NCBI RefSeq assembly: GCF_963677575.1
Contig: NZ_OY782038.1
Span: forward strand, 3,351,501-3,415,500
DNA: 64,000 bases
Direction: 5' to 3'
From: an uncultured Draconibacterium sp.
GTDB taxonomy: Bacteria > Bacteroidota > Bacteroidia > Bacteroidales > Prolixibacteraceae
Position 1 is the stretch's first letter. The number at the start of each line of letters is the position of its first letter. Both the position numbers and the translations under genes were made by a program. Below, piece by piece: positions 44,195-52,056 of the stretch. A model generated the notes under the pieces. The model had not been told where the DNA came from. It saw only the letters and a program-made list of their open reading frames with translations, and ran no database searches.

Positions 44195-44265
44195 CAAATA
44201 TCCGGCAAATAAGTTTAAGTAAAATACCCGGATTCCTGTATTATTTACCCAAATTACGGAATTGG
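44195..44265 (-). promoter_or_regulatory. Promoter with tandem 21-bp AraC-type operator, copy D (DUF3737-malY-like)
   Basis: -7 box GATATTTG at 44202-44195 in gene sense, 21 nt, then ATACCCGGATTCCTGTAT from 44224 and TTACCCAAATTACGGAAT from 44245, 21 bp apart. The DUF3737 start is 33 bp downstream of the -7 box. Confidence 0.85.
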
Positions 44266-44381
44266 CATCCAAAATCCATAAATCCTTGTTAACGACATGT
44301 TAACGAGGCTGGTAGCGTTTGCTAAATTCTTTAAAGGTGCAGCTGAAATGTTAAGCAAACAAGTCAGAAGCACAACACGAA

Positions 44382-44423
44382 TTACCCAAATTCCTGAATT
44401 ACTTACCTATATTACGGAATCTA
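44382..44423 (+). promoter_or_regulatory. Tandem 21-bp AraC-type operator, copy E (upstream of the AraC gene)
   Basis: TTACCCAAATTCCTGAAT from 44382 and TTACCTATATTACGGAAT from 44403, 21 bp apart. Same orientation on the + strand as copies A-D, but no GATATTTG box stands at the usual distance on the - strand. It lies 65 bp upstream of the AraC start, so autoregulation is likely. Confidence 0.75.
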
Positions 44424-44440
44424 GGTCGGGCAGTAACACC

Positions 44441-44464
44441 TTAAACAATAGTTGTTTAAATTTG
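44441..44464 (+). promoter_or_regulatory. Palindrome overlapping the -7 box of the AraC gene
   Basis: ttaaacaa (44441-44448) and ttgtttaa (44452-44459) form a perfect dyad around TAG. The dyad overlaps a -7 box TAAATTTG (44457-44464). There is no TTG at -33, which suits an activator-dependent promoter. Confidence 0.55.
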
Positions 44465-44487
44465 TACCGGTTTTAAAGCGAAAGATT

Positions 44488-45384
44488 ATGAGCGACGTAA
44501 AAAAAATAAATTCAGTAACCGAATATAACAACCTGGTTGGGCAGGAAACACTGCACCCGTTGGTTAGCGTTATCGATTTTTCAAAAGTCGAACCATTTCA
44601 TTATTTCAAAGGGCAGATGGATGTTTATGCTATCTTTCTGAAAGACATAAAATGTGGAAATATTACTTACGGAATTAACGATTACGACTACGAAGAAGGT
44701 ACACTGTTGTTTATTTCGCCAGGACAGGTTTATGGTGTTGAAGGAACCGGTGAGAAACAGCAGGCATCGGGTACGGCAATTATTTTTCACCCTGATCTGA
44801 TACACGGTACATCGTTAGGAAAAACGATCGACGAATATACTTTCTTTTCATACGAGGTAAACGAAGCTTTGCACTTGTCGGCAAGAGAAAGAGTGCTGAT
44901 AAACCAGTGTATTGAAAATATCAATTTCGAATTGCAACACGCCATCGACACGCACAGTAAGGAATTGATTGTGTCGTACCTGGAACTATTTCTGAAATAC
45001 AGCAAACGTTTTTACGAGCGCCAGTTTGTTACCCGTAACCACGTAAACAAAGATGTTTTAGCTCGTTTTGAGCATATTCTGAAAGATTATTTTTCATCAG
45101 AACAACCGCTAATTTCAGGCTTGCCTTCGGTTCGCTATTGTGCCGATAAACTGTTTATCTCTCCCAATTATCTTGGCGATCTGCTAAAAAAGGAAACCGG
45201 TAAATCGGCGCAGGAACACATTCAGCTTAAAATGATTGATGTGGCCAAAGAAAAGATTTACGATACCGAGAAATCAATCAGCGAAATCGCTTACGAACTG
45301 GGTTTTAAACATCCGCAGCATTTTACCCGCATGTTTAAAAAGCAGGTTGGAGTATCGCCCAATGAGTATCGGAATTTGAACTAG
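44488..45384 (+). CDS. AraC-family regulator, candidate master regulator of the tandem-operator regulon
   Basis: 298 residues from the ATG at 44488. The N-terminal ~180 residues form a cupin-like sensor (DFSKVEPFHYFKGQMDVYAIFLKD, EGTLLFISPGQVYGVEG). The C-terminal double HTH reads SVRYCADKLFISPNYLGDLLKKETG and SISEIAYELGFKHPQHFTRMFKKQVGVSPNEYRNLN. It resembles the AraC regulators beside CMD/AKR clusters in other anaerobes. Operator copy E is directly upstream, copy D controls the divergent gene, and copies A-C lie within 12 kb. Binding to these sites is inferred from position and from the AraC habit of binding tandem repeats about two helical turns apart. Confidence 0.92.
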   Translation: MSDVKKINSVTEYNNLVGQETLHPLVSVIDFSKVEPFHYFKGQMDVYAIFLKDIKCGNITYGINDYDYEEGTLLFISPGQVYGVEGTGEKQQASGTAIIFHPDLIHGTSLGKTIDEYTFFSYEVNEALHLSARERVLINQCIENINFELQHAIDTHSKELIVSYLELFLKYSKRFYERQFVTRNHVNKDVLARFEHILKDYFSSEQPLISGLPSVRYCADKLFISPNYLGDLLKKETGKSAQEHIQLKMIDVAKEKIYDTEKSISEIAYELGFKHPQHFTRMFKKQVGVSPNEYRNLN

Positions 45385-45540
45385 TACAAAGAAATTCTGA
45401 GTTGCTAACTTTTCATTTTGTTTACATTTGCTTGCTTTGTGTCGAAGTAACACGGAACTCTGATTTTTTGGCTATCTTTCGTCATTGATTTGGCTCGGCT
45501 AGCTGATAAAATTTAGAACTAACGAACTTAAACTAAGCAA

Positions 45541-46281
45541 ATGAAACGAATACTTCTCTTTGTTGTATTTATAGCTGTGGTACAGCTTGTAGGTGCACAA
45601 GAAACTGAAAAGTCTACCTCTCTAAAACATTTCTCCGGCTCTGTAATGGTTACAAATAATGGTATTTCCAGCGTACCGTCGTTTTCGCTTGGAAAGTCAG
45701 CCGTTATATTTGACTTGTCGATTGGAGGTGATAAATTGCGATTCGAGCCGCAATTCAGGTTTGCAATGGAAGGAAAACCCTGGTCGTTTATTTTTTGGTT
45801 CAGACATAAAACTGTAGATAATGAGAAATTTAGCCTGTCGATTGGAGCCCATCCGGCAATTATGTTTCACGAAGTCACTTTTGAAGAAGAAGGATCGAAT
45901 AAAGAAGGTTTGGAGGGCAGAAGATTTTTAGCCGGAGAAATTGATCCGTCTATTAAAATCTCCGAACACATCGATCTTGAACCTTATTATTTGTATGGAC
46001 ACGGATTCGATCGTGGTTTGCAAAATACACACTACTTGAGCATGCGTTTGGGGATTTCAGATCTTGAAATTTTAAAACAATTACTGTTTTCTTTTACGCC
46101 TGAAATCTATTACCTAAGCACTGACGGAATAACCGGTTCCTATTGCGGTTCATCATTTTCTCTGGAACACCGGGAATTACCTTTTACGCTCGGTGCTAAA
46201 ATCAATCAAAAAATTGACAGCGATATCGTAAGCGATGACTTTTTATGGAATGTAAGCCTTACTTATTCGTTTGGAGATTAA
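45541..46281 (+). CDS. Hypothetical secreted beta-barrel-like outer-membrane protein
   Basis: 246 residues; signal peptide ends near LVGAQ (~19). The mature protein is a string of short alternating strands with aromatic girdle residues (LRFEPQFRFAMEGKPWSFIFWF, HIDLEPYYLYGHGF) and ends in WNVSLTYSFGD. A final aromatic-rich strand is typical of outer-membrane barrels, although the last residue is Asp rather than Phe. About 10-12 strands are suggested. It resembles no named family to my eye. It lies after the AraC gene and is followed by a hairpin overlapping its stop; whether it belongs to the regulon is unknown. Confidence 0.65.
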   Translation: MKRILLFVVFIAVVQLVGAQETEKSTSLKHFSGSVMVTNNGISSVPSFSLGKSAVIFDLSIGGDKLRFEPQFRFAMEGKPWSFIFWFRHKTVDNEKFSLSIGAHPAIMFHEVTFEEEGSNKEGLEGRRFLAGEIDPSIKISEHIDLEPYYLYGHGFDRGLQNTHYLSMRLGISDLEILKQLLFSFTPEIYYLSTDGITGSYCGSSFSLEHRELPFTLGAKINQKIDSDIVSDDFLWNVSLTYSFGD

Positions 46282-46323
46282 AGATTTAAACCAGCTGCAT
46301 TAAAGCAACTCGTTTAAATCTTT
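46280..46323. terminator. Bidirectional hairpin overlapping both convergent stop codons
   Basis: aaagatttaaac (46280-46291) pairs perfectly with gtttaaatcttt (46312-46323) around a 20-nt loop. The stem includes the stop of the barrel protein (46279-46281); the loop contains the GH2 stop (46300-46302). The genes are only 18 bp apart. Confidence 0.6.
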
Positions 46324-49080
46324 CTCGCTTATCGAAAATTCCGGATCAAACGCATCTGATTCCATATAATTCAACATCGATTTGTAAAGCTGTGCAGCTT
46401 CCGGTTGGTCTAAAATCTCATTCAGTTGCGACATACAAACCAGCAGTTTTCCTTCGCCAACTTTCATTTCAAAGATCAGCCCCATTTTATGATTGCGTTC
46501 CAAATTATCTACTACCTGAATGATGGGGTAGTAGGTACTTGGCAGTTCATCTAAAATCAGCGAATTACTGGCTTTAATAATCGAAAACCATTGCCAGTTG
46601 GTATGAAAATCAGTCGGAAAAGCATTGAATAGCGGATGCGTAGGATTGGTTAACAAGCCCAACGTACCGGGCGAAACCTCTGTTCCGTTATTCTCGCAAA
46701 TAGATTTAAACATGCCGTAATTCCAGAAATCCGGTGGGAATAATCCGGGCTCGCTTTTTCCTTTTACATCTGCTGTTTGCGGGAAGAGCAGCACTTTACC
46801 ACCGTTCTGTAATTCTCTTGAAACCTGTTGGTCAACTTTGTTTGCAACCAGAATGTCTTCAGGAATATTTAACTCGTTTTTGGCAGGATACACCCAAACC
46901 GGGTAGTCGTTCGAGTAATCACTTCCAGCAATCGAAATGTGTAGATTTAGTTTTGCTGCTTCCTTCAAATCCGATAGGTCTGCAGTTATTTCACCAAGTT
47001 CGGTAAGTCCTCCAAAAGGAACTTCTGCAGCTGTAAATGTTCCTTTGGCAACAAAGGTTCCGTCTTCCTGTTTTAAAGTCCATGAAATGTTGTTGGTCAG
47101 CGCTTTGTTGGAGTAGTTGGCAACAACAGCTTTTGCCTGAAATGTTTCGTTGCTGGTGTAGCAGTATTTTGGAAACTCAAGCAACAAGACCACGTCGTTG
47201 CACGATTGTTTCCAGGCTTCGGGAGTGATTACGTTCTTGCTGTCCATAAAAGCATCCAGAATGCCTACAAGTGCTGTTCCCTGGCCAGGGAAATCCTGCA
47301 GGTCGAGCAACTGAAATCCTGCAAAACCTTGCGTGCGAATTGCGGCTTCCATTTCGGCCTTGTAACACAGTGCCGACCATGCTCCAGTCGCCCGCTGAAA
47401 AATGCTGTCTTTATCCAGCATTCCGGCTTCTTCCAGGCGGCTTTTGAATATTTCCAGGTTGGTAGCCTTTAAAACACCGGTGTATTTTCCAATTTCATCA
47501 TAATCAGGAAAAATCTGGTACTGACCAATTTCGTGACTGATGATTGGCAAATTCATGTGATTTACTGCGTAACTAAAATCGAAATTGGTAGAAGGAGTTA
47601 CGGAGTTTAATCGGGCGCCGTCCTTTGAATCGGCAAATGCATGTGTTAATCGTGTGTGCGTAAGAATTGTATCGTGTGCATACGAGGTACGCGCGCCAAC
47701 AAAAAATTCGGAAGTTGGAGTTGGCGGAATGTAACCGATCCCGTTGTTACATCCCATGGTGTAAAGCGGGCGGTCGTCGTACGCTTTTAAAGCTGAAATG
47801 TTGGCTTCCACATTATCTAGGCCTCCCCAAATTTCATTACCGTGCGAAAACAGTACGAACGACGGGTGATTGGCATAGGCATCCAACAATGCAAAACCTT
47901 CGTTGCGTAGCTGATTGGCAATGTTTACCGAGTCTAAACCTCCCCAAAACGGTAGTTCAGGCTGCAAGTAAATTCCTTCCTGGTCGGCAGCAATAAAAGC
48001 CGCTTCCGGTGGGCACCAGGAATGAAAACGGTAATGGTTGATGCCGTAGTTTTTGGCAATTTTAAAAACACGCACCCAGCCTTCTGTATCCATTGGTGGA
48101 TGACCGGTTAACGGAAATACACAGGCATCGTGTTTCCCACGAAGAAAAGTTGTTCGTCCATTAATCGAGAACTGGGTTCCGTCAACATCAAACTCACGCA
48201 TACCAAATGTTTCCGATTTGGTATCCTGAATACCCTCTCCGGAAACAACAGCCGTAAGTTTATAAAGTGGCTGGCTGTATTCATCCCACAGTTGACAATC
48301 GTCGCCAAAGTTGTACTCCAGTTGAACTTTTTCTTGTGCGTTTACAGTTGATTTTAAAGTTTTTAAGTGCGTAGTTTTTCCAGCCACCGTTTTTTCAACA
48401 TGAAGTTCAATTGCTAACTCTTCCGCCGGCTGATTCTCAATATTCAGGTCGACGAGGGCTTTTTTGTTCTGCACATCCGGAGTGACACGCAATTTGGAGA
48501 TGTATGTTTTTGAAGTAGCCTCAATTTGAATTTTCCCGATTATCCCGTTCCAGTTGGTTTGTGTGTCATCAGAGTAGATATGCACATTTCCGTAGGGAGT
48601 TAATTTCAAATCGTTGTTTACCAGAATAGTAATGAAGTGGTCGCCGGGAGTTAGTAAGTCGGTTAGACCATATTTTTGTGTTGACTGCAACAAGAACGAC
48701 GATCCTACAAACTGGTCATCAACCCACACTTTCGATGGTTTTGTCCTTTCCAACTGAAGTTCAAGCCGTTTATCCTTCAAATTCTCAGGAATTGTAACTT
48801 TTTTCCGGTACCAGGCCATTCCCTCGTAAGTGTAAATCCGGTTCAGGTGCATGGTAGTCGGGTTTTGATTCAGAAAACCTTTTTGGTTTGAATCGGTTGT
48901 TCCGGGCAACACCACCGAATCATCAAAATCAGACAGGTACCATTGCTGTACTTCACCGCTTTGTGCGGTGTCGAGAGCAAATTGCCATTCGCCCTGCAGA
49001 TCAATTGTACTTCTGTAATTGGGAGTTTGAGTTGTGCACGAAATTACGGCTAATAACAGAATCAAATACAAGTTCTTCAT
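46300..49080 (-). CDS. GH2-family glycosidase (beta-galactosidase/glucuronidase-like), lipoprotein
   Basis: 926 residues from the ATG at 49080; a TTG three bases upstream is not needed. The signal ends in the lipobox VISC followed by TTQ. Domains: sugar-binding jelly roll (~25-190, YRSTIDLQGEWQFALD), immunoglobulin-like linker, TIM barrel (~310-600) and a long C-terminal beta-rich extension (~620-926). Acid/base Glu is in LFSHGNEIWGG and the nucleophile Glu in IISHEIGQY, both standard for GH2. GH2 enzymes remove terminal beta-galactose, glucuronate or mannose and rarely other sugars. It is the last gene of the right-hand locus, ~200 bp after the isomerase-like gene, from which it is separated by that gene's terminator. 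Confidence 0.9.
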   Translation of the reverse strand: MKNLYLILLLAVISCTTQTPNYRSTIDLQGEWQFALDTAQSGEVQQWYLSDFDDSVVLPGTTDSNQKGFLNQNPTTMHLNRIYTYEGMAWYRKKVTIPENLKDKRLELQLERTKPSKVWVDDQFVGSSFLLQSTQKYGLTDLLTPGDHFITILVNNDLKLTPYGNVHIYSDDTQTNWNGIIGKIQIEATSKTYISKLRVTPDVQNKKALVDLNIENQPAEELAIELHVEKTVAGKTTHLKTLKSTVNAQEKVQLEYNFGDDCQLWDEYSQPLYKLTAVVSGEGIQDTKSETFGMREFDVDGTQFSINGRTTFLRGKHDACVFPLTGHPPMDTEGWVRVFKIAKNYGINHYRFHSWCPPEAAFIAADQEGIYLQPELPFWGGLDSVNIANQLRNEGFALLDAYANHPSFVLFSHGNEIWGGLDNVEANISALKAYDDRPLYTMGCNNGIGYIPPTPTSEFFVGARTSYAHDTILTHTRLTHAFADSKDGARLNSVTPSTNFDFSYAVNHMNLPIISHEIGQYQIFPDYDEIGKYTGVLKATNLEIFKSRLEEAGMLDKDSIFQRATGAWSALCYKAEMEAAIRTQGFAGFQLLDLQDFPGQGTALVGILDAFMDSKNVITPEAWKQSCNDVVLLLEFPKYCYTSNETFQAKAVVANYSNKALTNNISWTLKQEDGTFVAKGTFTAAEVPFGGLTELGEITADLSDLKEAAKLNLHISIAGSDYSNDYPVWVYPAKNELNIPEDILVANKVDQQVSRELQNGGKVLLFPQTADVKGKSEPGLFPPDFWNYGMFKSICENNGTEVSPGTLGLLTNPTHPLFNAFPTDFHTNWQWFSIIKASNSLILDELPSTYYPIIQVVDNLERNHKMGLIFEMKVGEGKLLVCMSQLNEILDQPEAAQLYKSMLNYMESDAFDPEFSISEKDLNELL

Positions 49081-49232
49081 CAATAAATTTTTTAGGACAC
49101 GCAGCCCGGTTTTTACTTAGCTTATTGTAAAAATAACAAAATAAAGTTCAGGTTCATCTTTGCCAAACGACGGATAAAATTACAAGTTGCTTTAAAAGTC
49201 TTTTATTCAGCAGGATATGATTTGTAAAAAAA

Positions 49233-49258
49233 TACCCGCCTCTATACAAAGACGGGTA
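49233..49258 (-). terminator. Terminator of the TIM-barrel isomerase-like gene
   Basis: tacccgcc (49233-49240) and gacgggta (49251-49258) pair with one G-T wobble. On the - strand the stem is followed by a T-run, ~26 bp after the gene's stop. Confidence 0.75.
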
Positions 49259-49283
49259 ATTTTATGAATATAACTATTCGCTA

Positions 49284-50348
49284 TTACATCAAGATCTGGC
49301 GGGCATAGTTAACGCAGGTTTTTACTTCTTTAACGGCATTCGACCATGGTTTTACTTCGTATTCCAACTCTATGTCGCAATAGATTGGCCACTTTTCTTT
49401 TTTAATCAAAAGCAACACTTCTTCCAGTGGCATTTGCCCTTGTCCCCAAACCTGATTTTGGTTTGGCGGATCAGTTTCCGGACCGGTTTTGTCTTTGATG
49501 TGAATACTGAAAATCCGGTCGTGGTATTTTCGAAGAATGTCGCAAGGATTTTTTCCGGTAGAGCCGAAATAGTGACCTGAATCGAAGTTGAACATTACTG
49601 CCGGCGAAATGTCCACAAAGTTGTCGTAAGTAAAACCTTCTACATCCGCAAATTGCATGTGCTGATGGAAAACGGCGTACATTCCGTGTTTCTCTGCAAT
49701 TGGTCCCAACTTTTTAGCGGCAGCTTCGCTAATTTCTTCGCTAACACCTTTTGCGCCCATTGCTTTGGCCACTGTAAAAGCGTATTCAATTTCTTCGTCC
49801 GACCATTGCGAAGGCGAGAACTTAACAATGTGTGGTTTTATTCCGGTGTCATCCAGCAATTTTTTGGCAGCTTCCACTTTTTTCATGTCAACATTCAAAC
49901 GGAATTTGCGAACCTCCTCGTTGTATTTATCCATTCTGGCTTGCTGTTCAGCATTTAATTGCGGACGACCTCTGCGGCGTGGTTGTGGTGCCTCACCGCT
50001 TGCTGCTTGTTCCGCTTGCTGCTGCCTCCGAATTTCCATAAAAATCTCCATCATCGGACTTTCCGGAGCACCCAAATAAGTTTCCAAATCTCCGCTCATC
50101 AATTCAATAGAACTGATGTTGCACTCTTTGCAATATTTTACGATGTTCTCCAATCCACCCGGCATGGTGCGCCAGCTGTAGGTGATGGCACCAATGTGCA
50201 CTCCGCCAAAGTTGGAGTTGGGATTGTCTTTTTTTGTTGCCGGATTTGCCGATGCAAAGTTTACCGGAACCATTGAAACCGCAGCCAAAGCTGCTGAGCT
50301 ACCCAGGAATTTCCTGCGTGATAGTCCATTATTTTTATTCTTACTCAT
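49284..50348 (-). CDS. Tat-exported sugar-phosphate isomerase/epimerase-like TIM-barrel protein
   Basis: 354 residues. The signal GLSRRKFLGSSAALAAVSM (~8-26) is a clear Tat signal. The xylose-isomerase-like TIM barrel shows FGGVHIGAITYSWRTMPGG, ISSIELMSGDLE, YAVFHQHMQF, VMFNFDSGHYFGS, IFSIHIKDKTG and the metal-binding acidic and His residues of this superfamily. A charged low-complexity insertion rich in Gln and Arg (~108-145) interrupts the barrel. It follows the Gfo/Idh/MocA gene by 19 bp. Exported barrel/dehydrogenase pairs occur in 3-keto-glycoside cleavage pathways where a dehydrogenase oxidises the sugar and a barrel enzyme eliminates the aglycone. Reaction here is inferred. Confidence 0.87.
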   Translation of the reverse strand: MSKNKNNGLSRRKFLGSSAALAAVSMVPVNFASANPATKKDNPNSNFGGVHIGAITYSWRTMPGGLENIVKYCKECNISSIELMSGDLETYLGAPESPMMEIFMEIRRQQQAEQAASGEAPQPRRRGRPQLNAEQQARMDKYNEEVRKFRLNVDMKKVEAAKKLLDDTGIKPHIVKFSPSQWSDEEIEYAFTVAKAMGAKGVSEEISEAAAKKLGPIAEKHGMYAVFHQHMQFADVEGFTYDNFVDISPAVMFNFDSGHYFGSTGKNPCDILRKYHDRIFSIHIKDKTGPETDPPNQNQVWGQGQMPLEEVLLLIKKEKWPIYCDIELEYEVKPWSNAVKEVKTCVNYARQILM

Positions 50349-50367
50349 TACAATATGATTTTAAATT

Positions 50368-51879
50368 TTACAATTTCCATCCGTTACGGTAGTCGTAATG
50401 GAAGTAGTTATTTGCCTTTTCGCAATTGGTAATTTTCATGTTTTCAGCATCGTATTCCAGCGTTTTATTCAGCTGTTGTGAAACCACTGCAATGTTGGTA
50501 AGAAGCATTATTTCAGTCAGTTTTGAAGAAACTTCGAAATCGTTGGCAGCTTTGCGGCCTTCTTTAATGGCTTCAATAAAATCAACATAAACGCTGCTTG
50601 GTCGTTTCAGCCATTTATCCGGTTCTTTAAAGCCCGGATCGTTAGGAACCAACTCGGGTGCAGCTCCGTGCGTTCCGTGCATTAACATTCCTTTGTCGCC
50701 AATGTACAAGGCCTCGCGCAACTGACGATCGGCTTCTAGTGCATCCGGACGGGCAGGTTTAATACCACCGTCGCTCCAGGTTACTTTTACAGGAGGCATA
50801 TTTCCGCGTGCCGGAAATTCGTAAGTAACACTTTCGGCCTGTGGAAGATATTCGTTGTTGAAAGGAGTAGTAGTTGCCTGAATTTTTGTAGGCATTCCCA
50901 GGTTTAAGGCCCAGATAGGCGCATCGAAAGTATGTGCTCCCATATCGCCCATGGCACCGGTACCATAATCCCACAAACCACGCCATGCAAAGTGAGTAGT
51001 TTCAGGACTGTATGGTTTTTCAGGTGCAGGCCCTAACCAAAGATCGTATTTCAAATTGGCCGGAACTTCAACGCCTGCCGGACGATCGAAATAACCTTGT
51101 CGCCAAACGGGGCGGTTCGACCACATATGGACTTCCTTAACATTTCCGATTGCTCCCGACTGGATCCACTCAACAGTTTGCATGGTTCCTTCAATGTTGT
51201 GTCCCTGGTTACCCATTTGAGTAACCACGCCTGTTTTCTTCGCCAGATCGCGCAGGAAACGCACCTCGTGAATGGTTTTGGCCATGGGTTTCTCTACAAA
51301 AACGTGTTTGCCTGCGTTCATTGCGTACGAAGCAATAACGGCGTGCGTATGGTCAGGTGTACCGATCAATACCGCATCGATCTCTTTTTCATTGTCGAGC
51401 ATTTCGCGGAAATCGTGGTATTTTTTGGCTTTGGGGTAGCCAGCCATAATATGGCCGGCATAGTCGTGATCAACATCGCAAAGGGCGTAGATATTTGCAT
51501 GTTTGAACGATTCTCCACTTCCTGCTGCTCCCATTTGTACCGGAGCATCGCTATCTTCTACTTCTTCTGAACTGCGTCGTTGGCGAGGGAACCCGCTACG
51601 CTCGGGCTGGATACCGGCATAACGCTGCATCAACATACCTGAGAATCCCATACGTCGCTGAATAGGAACATCGGGTGTGGCAATGTTCTGAATGTCGCCA
51701 CCGCCCTGGCTACCGACTCCAATTCCGGCGATGTTCACCATGTCACTTGGAGACATGTAGCCGGTGCCGCCTAAAACATGACGCGGAACGATTGTAAATC
51801 CTGCAGCTGCAGCAGCTGTTGTACCAATAAAAGATCTCCGGGAAAAACTTCCGGAGTTTTGATTTTTTACTTTCATCAT
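50368..51879 (-). CDS. Tat-exported Gfo/Idh/MocA-family oxidoreductase
   Basis: 503 residues. The Tat signal is SFSRRSFIGTTAAAAAG (~9-25). The Rossmann part shows NIAGIGVGSQGGGD and later ALCDVDHDYAG, DAVLIGTPDHTHAVIA, and the EKP motif in HVFVEKPMAKT, which in this family contributes to catalysis. A 45-residue Arg/Gln/Glu-rich insertion (~70-120) is unusual. The C-terminal part is the alpha/beta substrate domain (YDLWLGPAPEKPYSPETTHFAWRG). Export in folded form with bound NAD(P) is known in this family, as in glucose-fructose oxidoreductase. The TIM-barrel gene is 19 bp downstream. Both ATGs at the start (51879, 51876) are possible. Confidence 0.9.
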   Translation of the reverse strand: MMKVKNQNSGSFSRRSFIGTTAAAAAGFTIVPRHVLGGTGYMSPSDMVNIAGIGVGSQGGGDIQNIATPDVPIQRRMGFSGMLMQRYAGIQPERSGFPRQRRSSEEVEDSDAPVQMGAAGSGESFKHANIYALCDVDHDYAGHIMAGYPKAKKYHDFREMLDNEKEIDAVLIGTPDHTHAVIASYAMNAGKHVFVEKPMAKTIHEVRFLRDLAKKTGVVTQMGNQGHNIEGTMQTVEWIQSGAIGNVKEVHMWSNRPVWRQGYFDRPAGVEVPANLKYDLWLGPAPEKPYSPETTHFAWRGLWDYGTGAMGDMGAHTFDAPIWALNLGMPTKIQATTTPFNNEYLPQAESVTYEFPARGNMPPVKVTWSDGGIKPARPDALEADRQLREALYIGDKGMLMHGTHGAAPELVPNDPGFKEPDKWLKRPSSVYVDFIEAIKEGRKAANDFEVSSKLTEIMLLTNIAVVSQQLNKTLEYDAENMKITNCEKANNYFHYDYRNGWKL

Positions 51880-52003
51880 TTATGGTTTAGTTATTAAAAT
51901 GTTTTGTTCTGATTATTATTCAGATTATCAGAGTTTTAATAGGTTTAATCGGTGTGATATGTTGTTGAGCATTATAAACAAAAATAATTTCGGGAATAAC
52001 AAA

Positions 52004-52035
52004 AAAAGGCTGCTCTGTATTAACAGAGCAGCCTT
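52004..52035 (-). terminator. Terminator of the GH43 gene
   Basis: aaaggctgctctgt (52004-52017) and acagagcagccttt (52022-52035) form a perfect 14-bp stem with a 4-nt loop. On the - strand it is followed by TTTT. It is 22 bp after the GH43 stop and separates it from the Gfo/Idh/MocA gene. Confidence 0.92.
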
Positions 52036-52056
52036 TCAATTTGGAAATATTTTCAA

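Noticed and set aside
51097..51570. Antisense 157-residue frame in the Gfo/Idh/MocA gene
   Set aside because: Shadow of a conserved coding frame; composition lacks protein-like motifs.
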